Assembly (NCBI GenBank): GCA_007117525.1
Contig: SKGJ01000328.1
Coordinates: forward strand, 1-5,000
Origin: Alkalimonas sp.
GTDB lineage: Bacteria > Pseudomonadota > Gammaproteobacteria > Enterobacterales > Alteromonadaceae
DNA length: 5,000 bases
Direction of reading: 5' to 3'
The notes under the pieces are model-generated. The model was given only the letters and a program-made list of their open reading frames with translations, did no database searches and had not been told where the DNA came from. Shown here piece by piece: positions 1 through 5,000 of the stretch. Within the stretch, counting starts at the first letter, position 1; each line of letters begins with the position of its first letter. The position numbers and the translations under genes were made by a program.

Positions 1-2
1 TG

Positions 3-389
3 CTGTTCTGGCTGCCGGCACTGGCGCTCAGCCAATGGGCACTTCGGCCAGACGATGCCCTGCTGGCCAATCTGCTGCTGCCAGTCTTTGCGCTGTTGCT
101 CGGGCTTTTGCTGCTGCGCTGGCGCCGCTTTGGCTATGCGATGGATGAGCAGTATTTTTACCTGCGCCGTGGTGTGATCGGGGTGGATTATTACTGCCTA
201 CCGCTGTACAAGCTGCAGCAACTCAGCCGCCAGCAGCACTGGCTGATGCGCCGCGCCGGTTTGATGCACCTGCAGCTGGTGTTTGCCTCCGGCAGCCTGA
301 CCGTGCCCTACATGTCCGCCCGGGATGCCGATACCATCGCAAATACCTTCCTCTACCACACCCAAAGCAGTGGCAAGGGCTGGATGTAA
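3..389 (+). CDS. YdbT-type membrane PH-domain (bPH2) protein, C-terminal part
   Basis: The frame is open from the left edge, so the start lies outside and only the last 128 residues are seen. Residues 1-14 look like the end of a transmembrane helix. A charged turn (RPDD) follows, then a second hydrophobic helix at about 19-38, capped by the basic stretch RWRR. Next comes a compact soluble domain whose pattern (GYAMDEQYFYLRRG, then LPLYKLQQL, then RRAGLMHLQL and VPYM) fits the last bPH2 domain of YdbT-like membrane-flanked proteins. The Trp-Met C-terminus is also typical of that family. The function of these proteins is not well defined; they sit in the inner membrane and are often paired with a small YdbS-like partner, which could lie to the left. 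The TTG at 96 is an internal Leu codon in the second helix, not a start. The gene ends in tandem in-frame stops, TAA TAG, directly before a strong hairpin. Confidence 0.8.
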   Translation: MFWLPALALSQWALRPDDALLANLLLPVFALLLGLLLLRWRRFGYAMDEQYFYLRRGVIGVDYYCLPLYKLQQLSRQQHWLMRRAGLMHLQLVFASGSLTVPYMSARDADTIANTFLYHTQSSGKGWM

Positions 390-402
390 TAGGCTTCAGA
401 AA

Positions 403-432
403 CAACAAAGGCCCGCTATCGGGCCTTTGTTG
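403..432. terminator. Bidirectional hairpin terminator between convergent genes
   Basis: Positions 403-415 and 420-432 are perfect inverted complements: a 13-bp stem with a CTAT loop and a GGCCCG core. The site lies 13 bases after the plus-strand stop at 389 and 19 bases after the ilvE stop on the other strand. The A/T-rich lower stem gives each strand a U-rich descending arm (CCTTTGTTG). On the minus strand the arm continues TTTCTG; on the plus strand it runs straight into GCGAAT. It is therefore probably a shared rho-independent terminator, somewhat better in the minus (ilvE) direction. Confidence 0.85.
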
Positions 433-451
433 GCGAATACAGCTGCACGGT

Positions 452-1447
452 TTAGACTTTACGCAGCCAGCCGTGTTTGTCTTCGGCTTTGCCCCACTGA
501 ATGGCATTCAATGCCTGGCGCAGCTTCATGGTCACCGGGCCAGCTTCGCCGCTGCCGACCAGGTGCTCCTGGGCACCACGGATTAAGGTGCCTACCGGCG
601 CCAACACCGCTGCGGTGCCCGACAGTGCGGCTTCGGCGCCTGGCTTAGCAGAGCGCTCCAGCAGCTCTTCTACCGTCAACTCACGCTCCGATACTGTCAT
701 GCCCAGATCGCGCGCCAGCGTTAAGATGGAATCGCGGGTGACCCCGTGCAGGAAGCTGGTATCCAATGCCTTGGTAATGATCTCATTGCCATCAATTAGC
801 AGGAAGTTGGCCGCGCCGGTTTCCTGCACATCGCCGCCCGGGCAGAACAACACCTGATCGGCCTGCACGCTGGCACGGGCTTTTAAAATCGGTTGCAGCG
901 CGCTGGCGTAGTTGCCCCCGCTTTTGACCATGCCCATATGGGCCGCACAGCGGGCGCCATTTTCTTCCAGCAACAAGCGCAGTGGCTTGGCACCGCCGGC
1001 GAAGTAATCACCGACCGGCGACAGCAACACATACAGCAGCGAGGATGCGGTTGGCGCCGCCGCTTTGCCGATGGCGGCTTCGGTGCCAATGTGGGTAGGG
1101 CGGATGTACATGGACCCCGGCGGGGCCGGCACTTCGGCAGCAAAACGCTGCACGATGTCGGTGATCATCTGCTCCAGCATCGGCGCCTCAAAGGCCGGCA
1201 AGGACAACAGCTCGCTGCTTTGCTGCATCCGGGCCACGTTGCGGTCCATCCGAAACAGATGAATGGAACCATCGTCATGGCGGAAGGCTTTTAAGCCTTC
1301 AAAGCAGGTGCTGGCGTAGTGCAGCACATGCGCGCCCGGATGCAGGCTGATGCTGTTGGATGAAACAACTTCCGGCTGGCTCCAGCCACCATCGCTGAAA
1401 CGGGCCACTGCCATTTCTGGCATAAAAAGGGTACCAAATGCTGCCAT
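452..1447 (-). CDS. ilvE: Branched-chain amino acid aminotransferase, PLP fold type IV
   Basis: It interconverts Leu, Ile and Val with their 2-oxo acids, using 2-oxoglutarate/glutamate and pyridoxal phosphate, in the cytoplasm. It is the last step of synthesis and the first step of breakdown. The 331-residue protein is full length for the family. Visible landmarks are HYASTCFEGLKAFR at 43-56, MYIRPTHIGTE at 113-123, the PLP lysine K175 in MVKSGGNYA, the cofactor-binding segment VQETGAANF at 207-215 (E209, N214), SFLHGVTRDS at 231-240, and LSGTAAVLAPVG at 275-286, which includes the phosphate-binding SGTAA turn. The FEGLKAFR and KSGGNYA signatures fit the longer type II BCAT group, as in mammalian BCATs, better than the E. 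coli IlvE type. The ATG is backed by AGGAAG five bases upstream; Met9 and Met12 lack such support. The gene is probably transcribed alone from a promoter in the 118-bp gap before it and ends at the hairpin at 403-432. The symbol is by function, not by proven orthology to E. coli ilvE. Confidence 0.95.
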   Translation of the reverse strand: MAAFGTLFMPEMAVARFSDGGWSQPEVVSSNSISLHPGAHVLHYASTCFEGLKAFRHDDGSIHLFRMDRNVARMQQSSELLSLPAFEAPMLEQMITDIVQRFAAEVPAPPGSMYIRPTHIGTEAAIGKAAAPTASSLLYVLLSPVGDYFAGGAKPLRLLLEENGARCAAHMGMVKSGGNYASALQPILKARASVQADQVLFCPGGDVQETGAANFLLIDGNEIITKALDTSFLHGVTRDSILTLARDLGMTVSERELTVEELLERSAKPGAEAALSGTAAVLAPVGTLIRGAQEHLVGSGEAGPVTMKLRQALNAIQWGKAEDKHGWLRKV

Positions 1448-1452
1448 AACTA

Positions 1453-1458
1453 CTTCCT
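1453..1458 (-). promoter_or_regulatory. Shine-Dalgarno site of ilvE
   Basis: On the minus strand AGGAAG stands five bases before the ATG at 1447-1445. It decides the start in favour of the first Met over the in-frame Met codons 9 and 12. It is the clearest ribosome binding site in the window; the overlapping genes to the right have only weak ones. Confidence 0.8.
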
Positions 1459-1473
1459 GTCAGGGTTCGGGTC

Positions 1474-1497
1474 AAGGCCCGCTCTGCTGGCGGGCTT
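1474..1497 (-). other. GC-rich hairpin in the ilvE leader / tldD-ilvE gap
   Basis: Positions 1477-1482 and 1490-1495 pair as GCCCGC/GCGGGC around a 7-base loop. Two further A-T pairs (1474-1475 with 1496-1497) form if G1476 bulges out. The hairpin lies about 70 bases past the tldD stop and about 27 bases before the ilvE start. Neither strand shows a U-tract after it, so it is a poor intrinsic terminator. It could be a leader structure, an RNA 3' end for the tldD message or a pause site. The pairing is seen directly; the role is inference. Confidence 0.45.
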
Positions 1498-1510
1498 AAA
1501 CAAGGGGTAA

Positions 1511-1539
1511 AGTTTACTCAGTCACGGGGTTGCTGGCAA
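1511..1539 (-). promoter_or_regulatory. Candidate sigma70 promoter for ilvE
   Basis: On the minus strand, TTGCCA (1539-1534, five of six matches to the -35 consensus) and TAAACT (1516-1511, four of six matches to -10) are separated by exactly 17 bases. Transcription would start near 1504, giving a leader of about 57 bases that contains the hairpin at 1474-1497 and the ribosome binding site. The site lies wholly in the gap after tldD, which supports separate expression of ilvE. It was found by eye and has no experimental support. Confidence 0.5.
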
Positions 1540-1565
1540 ACTAATCGCACCAGCACGCATTGACT

Positions 1566-3005
1566 TTACTGGGTGCCACCGACCGTCATCGCATCCAGCT
1601 TCAGGGTGGGCTGGCCCACGCCGACTGGCACGCTTTGGCCCTGCTTGCCGCAGACGCCAACACCGGTATCCAGCGCCAGATCGTTGCCCACCATCGACAC
1701 CTGCTGCATCGCAGCCGGGCCATTGCCTATCAGGGTGGCACCTTTGATTGGGGCGGTGATCTTACCGTTTTCAATCAAGTAGGCTTCGGAGGCTGAGAAC
1801 ACAAACTTGCCGGAGGTGATATCGACCTGGCCGCCGCCAAAATTCGGCGCATAAATGCCTTTTTTCACGCTGGCGATAATTTCTTCCGGTGCATGGTCGC
1901 CGGCCAGCATGTAGGTGTTGGTCATCCGCGGCATCGGCAAGTGCGCAAAGGTCTCACGCCGGCCATTGCCTGTTGGTGCTGTGTTCATCAGCATGGCATT
2001 GTGCTTGTCCTGCATGTAGCCTTTGAGAATACCGTTTTCAATCAGCACATTGTATTGCGACGGTGTGCCCTCGTCGTCGACATTGAGCGAGCCACGGCGA
2101 TGCGCCAAGGTGCCGTCATCGACGATGGTGCAGTGTTTGGATGCTACCTGCTCGCCAATACGACCACTGAAGGTCGAGGAACCCTTGCGGTTAAAATCGC
2201 CCTCCAGGCCATGGCCAACCGCTTCATGCAGCAGCACGCCGGGCCAGCCAGCGCCCAGCACCACCGGCATGGTGCCAGCCGGGGCATCGATGGCGGTTAA
2301 ATTCACTTGAGCCATCCGCACCGCTTCGCGGGCATACTGCTGCCAGCGTGGGCTGCCATCCAGCTCGGCGGTAAAGTAATCGTAATTGCTGCGGCCACCA
2401 CCACCGGCACTGCCGCGTTCGCGCCGCTCTCCCTGCTGCAGCAACACTGAGCAATTCAGCCGGATCAACGGCCGGATATCGGTGGCGAAAGTGCCATCAC
2501 TGGCAGCGACCAACACTTCTTCATAGACCCCGGTTAAGCTAACCATCACCTGTTTCACCCGATTGTCCAGCGTGCGGATAAAGGCTTCGATCTGATGCAG
2601 CAGCGCCACTTTTTCGGTATTGGTTAAACTTTGCAGGGGTTCGCATGGCAGGTAAATGGCACTCTGTTCGCGCCGACTGAAGGCTTTAACGCTGCCTTGC
2701 TGGCCTTGGGCGGCAATGCCACGAGCCGCGGCGGCGGTGCGCTGCAGCGCTTCCTGACTGATGGTATCGGCATAAGCAAAACCGGTTTTTTCACCGCTGA
2801 TGGCCCGCACGCCAACGCCTTGCTCAATGTTGAAAGAGCCATCTTTGACCAAGCCATCTTCCAGCACCCAGGACTCGTGCACACTGGATTGAAAATACAG
2901 ATCGGCATAGTCCAGCTGATGCTGCAGCAAGTAGCCTAAATTCTGTTGCAACTGCTGCTCACTTAGCTCGTGAGCTGCCAGCAGGTTTTGTTCGACTCGG
3001 TTCAT
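1566..3005 (-). CDS. tldD: Metalloprotease TldD
   Basis: TldD is the zinc-carrying subunit of the heterodimeric TldD/TldE (PmbA) protease. That complex cleaves unfolded peptides and, in E. coli, is known for microcin B17 maturation and turnover of the CcdA antitoxin; it is cytoplasmic. The 479 residues match the roughly 480 of the family. The zinc motif HEAVGH is at 260-265 within [15 protein letters not shown], and the conserved late cysteine C452 ([11 protein letters not shown]) is present. Other conserved blocks are [14 protein letters not shown] at 44-57, [16 protein letters not shown] at 65-80, [11 protein letters not shown] at 195-205, and [16 protein letters not shown] at 386-401. The start ATG overlaps the TGA of the upstream amidase gene as ATGA, and only a weak GAG-type ribosome site precedes it, so translation is probably coupled. 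The partner gene tldE/pmbA is not in the window; in many gammaproteobacteria it lies elsewhere. The protein looks intact, with nothing missing. Confidence 0.98.
   Translation of the reverse strand: MNRVEQNLLAAHELSEQQLQQNLGYLLQHQLDYADLYFQSSVHESWVLEDGLVKDGSFNIEQGVGVRAISGEKTGFAYADTISQEALQRTAAAARGIAAQGQQGSVKAFSRREQSAIYLPCEPLQSLTNTEKVALLHQIEAFIRTLDNRVKQVMVSLTGVYEEVLVAASDGTFATDIRPLIRLNCSVLLQQGERRERGSAGGGGRSNYDYFTAELDGSPRWQQYAREAVRMAQVNLTAIDAPAGTMPVVLGAGWPGVLLHEAVGHGLEGDFNRKGSSTFSGRIGEQVASKHCTIVDDGTLAHRRGSLNVDDEGTPSQYNVLIENGILKGYMQDKHNAMLMNTAPTGNGRRETFAHLPMPRMTNTYMLAGDHAPEEIIASVKKGIYAPNFGGGQVDITSGKFVFSASEAYLIENGKITAPIKGATLIGNGPAAMQQVSMVGNDLALDTGVGVCGKQGQSVPVGVGQPTLKLDAMTVGGTQ
3002..3005 (-). other. 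ATGA start/stop overlap coupling the amidase gene to tldD
   Basis: The four bases read ATGA on the minus strand. The TGA ends the amidase gene and the ATG starts tldD, one base out of step. With no strong ribosome binding site before the tldD start, termination-reinitiation coupling is the likely means of translating tldD. Coupling is inferred; the overlap is seen directly. Confidence 0.85.
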
Positions 3006-3850
3006 GGTATCAACTCACAGTTAAAACGGTTGTGTTGCTGCAGCGGCATGGCTTGGCGCACCTCTGTCAGCAGCTTTAAATCTATACGGGCCGATATCAG
3101 CCCCGGTTCCGTGCCAGCATCGGCCAGCACCCGGCCGTAAGGATCGAGAATCAGGCTGTGGCCATAGGTTTCCCGGCCATTGGCATGAACCCCGGTTTGA
3201 TTGGGGGCCACCACAAAGCATTGGGTCTCAATGGCCCTGGCTTTAAGTAAAGCGTGCCAGTGCGCCGCGCCGGTAACCCGGGTGAAGGCCGACGGCACCG
3301 CCAGCACCTGCATGCCCAGAGCAGCCAGCTGCTGCATCATGGCTGGAAAGCGCACATCATAGCATATGCTCAGGCCGAGCTTCAGCCCCCCACAATCGGC
3401 CAGCACTACTTTTTCACCGGCCTGGGTGCTATCCGATTCGCGGTAGCTGCCGGTGCGGTCGGCCACCTCAACATCAAACAGGTGCAGTTTCTGATAATCG
3501 GCCAGCAAGCGGCCATCAGGCGCAAACAACAAGCTGCTGGCAGAAAAGCGGGAAGGATCGGCACTTTGGGTTGGAAAGGATCCCAGCAATAGGTACAGCT
3601 GAAATTGCCGGGCCAGCGCGGCCAGCTCCGCTTGCAAGGGCCCCTGCCCCAGCGGCTCGCTAAAGCGCTGTTGCCAGCCTTCCGGGCCGCCAAAGATCAA
3701 AGCGCACTCCGGCAACACCACCAAATGCTGAGAATGCTGCGGCAAGGTCCCCAGCAGCGTCCGCAGCCTGGCCAGGTTGTCAGCAGGATCCGGGGTGCTG
3801 CACCACTGCAGCGCAGACAGCTGCCAGTCAGCCCCCATGCGGTTGACCAT
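3002..3850 (-). CDS. Nitrilase-superfamily amidase, Nit1-like (probable deaminated-glutathione amidase)
   Basis: This is a 282-residue carbon-nitrogen hydrolase. The catalytic triad is visible: E48 in VVLPECAL, K121 in DYQKLHLFD and the nucleophile C163 in [11 protein letters not shown]138 in YRESD is a candidate for the extra conserved glutamate. [20 protein letters not shown] at 187-206 and the [14 protein letters not shown] block at 230-243 are typical of the Nit1/YbeM branch. That branch removes the amide of deaminated glutathione, a side product of transaminases, so metabolite repair in the cytoplasm is the likely role; other small omega-amides cannot be excluded. Start choice is uncertain. 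The ATG at 3850 overlaps yhdP by 23 bases and has only a weak GAG upstream. The ATG at 3838 (Met5) would shorten the overlap to 11 bases and start closer to the conserved LSALQ strand, but has no good ribosome site either. The 3' end overlaps the tldD start as ATGA, so the gene lies within a yhdP-nit-tldD operon. Confidence 0.93.
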   Translation of the reverse strand: MVNRMGADWQLSALQWCSTPDPADNLARLRTLLGTLPQHSQHLVVLPECALIFGGPEGWQQRFSEPLGQGPLQAELAALARQFQLYLLLGSFPTQSADPSRFSASSLLFAPDGRLLADYQKLHLFDVEVADRTGSYRESDSTQAGEKVVLADCGGLKLGLSICYDVRFPAMMQQLAALGMQVLAVPSAFTRVTGAAHWHALLKARAIETQCFVVAPNQTGVHANGRETYGHSLILDPYGRVLADAGTEPGLISARIDLKLLTEVRQAMPLQQHNRFNCELIP

Positions 3851-5000
3851 TCAGTGACTCGGACTCATCTTCTGTGCCGGGCTGCGCCACCCGAACCGGC
3901 ACCGGCACCTCGGTGCTGTGACGGTTCACTTCCGTCACCACCGGCTCATCAAAACTGCCGGTCACGGTAAAGTTGACCCGTGAGATGACTTCGGCCGAGG
4001 TAAACATTTCATCCAGCGCCAATGCCGCCAAGCCCGAGACCGGATTGACCATCCAGGCAATGATCACCGGCAGACTGGAGGTGACTTTAGGCACCAGCGT
4101 CATCTGATAGTCCAGCTTGCGATTCACCAAATCGGCGTAGCCCTGCATGCTGAGGTTGCCAGCCACTCCGTCGATGGTGCTGTTGCTGGTTTGCGCCACC
4201 CCCTGATGCAAGCTGATGTCCCCTTGCATCCGGTTGTAAAAAAAGCCTTTGGCAAACACATCGCGAAAATCCAGCCGCAATTTGCGTACCAGCGAGTTCA
4301 GGCTGAATATCGAGAACAAGCGCGCGCCCTTGTCACTGACTTCCGCCAGGGAGCCTTCTCCCAGTTGCCAGCTGGCCGTACCGCCCAGGCTTGCCAGCTC
4401 AAATTGCAGCGGGCTGCCTTGCCAGTGCAGGTCAAAGGCAAGGTCTGCCCGGCTGCCACTGATGGCTGTGCTGAGTTCATACTCGGTCAGCAGGGCGCCG
4501 ATATTGGGGCTGGTCAATTGCCCCTGAAACTGACTGCGGCCCAGACCGGCATCCGGTTGCCACAGGCCGCTTAATGTTAACCGGTTGCGCTTGTAATCGG
4601 CCTGCAACTGTTTGAGCTTCAAACCTTGCTCGGTATTGGCCAGCTCGGCCTGGACCTGACCAAAAGCATAGCTGTCGTAGCGGCAGTCCTTGCACTGCAG
4701 CCGAATGGGCGGCAAGGAGCGCAGCCAATTCATCGGCTCAGGCGTTGCTGCTGGCGTGGGCTTGTCGCTCTGTTGCGACGGCTGTGCCGCCAGCCGCAGG
4801 TAATCCATATCGATGGCAATGCCTTGCTGCTGCCAGTCATGGTAAAAACGCCACTGGCTGGCAACCTCACTGCCATTCAACTGCAAGGCCCAGTGATCAT
4901 CAGCCGGTGACAACTCGAACAAGGTTTGATGCAGTGCCAGTTGCTCCGTCAGCTGCAAAGCACCCACCCGGCCACGGACCCGGCTTAACTCCGGCCAAAA
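3828..5000 (-). CDS. yhdP: AsmA-like envelope protein YhdP, C-terminal 390 residues
   Basis: The frame is open to the right edge, so the start lies outside; full-length YhdP is about 1,250-1,300 residues. The GTG at 4967 is an internal Val codon, since the frame runs on upstream through FWPELSRVRGRV. YhdP is anchored in the inner membrane and spans the periplasm with a beta-rich groove. With TamB and YdbH it is implicated in moving phospholipids to the outer membrane. The diagnostic C-terminal block is present: GEGSLAEVSDKGARLFSIF, then LDFRDVFAKGF at about 243-253 of the visible part. Beta-strand repeats (SMQGYADLVNRKLDYQM) and a hydrophobic segment near 310-330 (LPVIIAWMVNPVSGLAALAL) follow. 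A Pro/Gln/Ser-rich linker (QPSQQSDKPTPAATPEP) precedes a CxxC pair at about 103 and 106. The last 30 or so residues form a Val/Pro then acidic tail (VPVPVRV, TEDESES) with no clear family match. The 3' end overlaps the amidase gene by up to 23 bases. Confidence 0.93.
   Translation of the reverse strand, partial: FWPELSRVRGRVGALQLTEQLALHQTLFELSPADDHWALQLNGSEVASQWRFYHDWQQQGIAIDMDYLRLAAQPSQQSDKPTPAATPEPMNWLRSLPPIRLQCKDCRYDSYAFGQVQAELANTEQGLKLKQLQADYKRNRLTLSGLWQPDAGLGRSQFQGQLTSPNIGALLTEYELSTAISGSRADLAFDLHWQGSPLQFELASLGGTASWQLGEGSLAEVSDKGARLFSIFSLNSLVRKLRLDFRDVFAKGFFYNRMQGDISLHQGVAQTSNSTIDGVAGNLSMQGYADLVNRKLDYQMTLVPKVTSSLPVIIAWMVNPVSGLAALALDEMFTSAEVISRVNFTVTGSFDEPVVTEVNRHSTEVPVPVRVAQPGTEDESESLNGQPHGG

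Noticed and set aside
96..389. The TTG at 96 as the start of a short 97-residue gene.
   Set aside because: The frame is open to the left edge and encodes the helix and loop expected just before it; TTG falls in the middle of a transmembrane helix.
1522..1560. A 12-codon minus-strand frame (MRAGAISLPATP) just after tldD, considered as an ilvE leader peptide.
   Set aside because: It overlaps the -35 region of the likely ilvE promoter and so would lie upstream of the transcript start. It has one Ile and one Leu only and no ribosome binding site, unlike known attenuation peptides.
1893..2300. A 135-codon plus-strand open frame opposite tldD, with others of 60-133 codons opposite ilvE, the amidase gene and yhdP.
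   Set aside because: They lie entirely antisense to well-supported genes, show no family resemblance or ribosome sites, and are expected from GC-rich codon use on the coding strand.
2193..2454. Possible toxin-antitoxin or RiPP genes near tldD, because TldD/TldE acts on CcdA and on microcin precursors.
   Set aside because: No small sense-strand gene with a leader-like peptide is present; the only small frames here are antisense or out-of-frame shadows of tldD.
3828..4967. The GTG at 4967 as the start of a 379-residue protein.
   Set aside because: The frame continues to the right edge with YhdP-like sequence, and the conserved C-terminal block shows that this is the end of a much longer protein.

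Overview
This window looks like ordinary chromosome of a gammaproteobacterium of moderately high GC content. The order yhdP - nitrilase-family amidase - tldD on one strand is a familiar gammaproteobacterial neighbourhood. TldD closely resembles my recollection of the Escherichia coli protein along its whole length. The Gln-rich proteins and the BCAT type suggest an Alteromonadales/Chromatiales-like marine or aquatic lineage, for example near Rheinheimera or Alishewanella. That placement is an inference from family resemblance; no search was run.

Layout. The left edge holds the 3' end of a plus-strand gene for a membrane-anchored bacterial PH-domain protein of the YdbT type, ending at 389. A perfect 13-bp hairpin at 403-432 separates it from a convergent minus-strand gene, ilvE (452-1447), encoding a branched-chain aminotransferase. 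Upstream of ilvE is a 118-bp gap holding a good sigma70-like promoter candidate, a GC-rich hairpin in the predicted leader and a clear Shine-Dalgarno site. From 1566 to the right edge, three minus-strand genes are packed with overlaps. In transcription order they are the C-terminal 390 codons of yhdP (entering from the right edge), a carbon-nitrogen hydrolase resembling Nit1 / deaminated-glutathione amidase, and tldD.

How they work together. YhdP is an AsmA-like envelope protein implicated in phospholipid transport. The amidase probably repairs deaminated glutathione. TldD is one half of the TldD/TldE zinc protease. Their overlapping reading frames point to one transcript with coupled translation, but there is no obvious shared pathway. 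ilvE seems to be separately promoted and belongs to branched-chain amino acid metabolism. No mobile element, CRISPR array, tRNA or rRNA was seen, and all diagnostic catalytic residues of the three enzymes are present. I found no convincing novel system. The points worth a second look are the ilvE leader, a CxxC motif in YhdP, the start choice of the amidase and the shared terminator.
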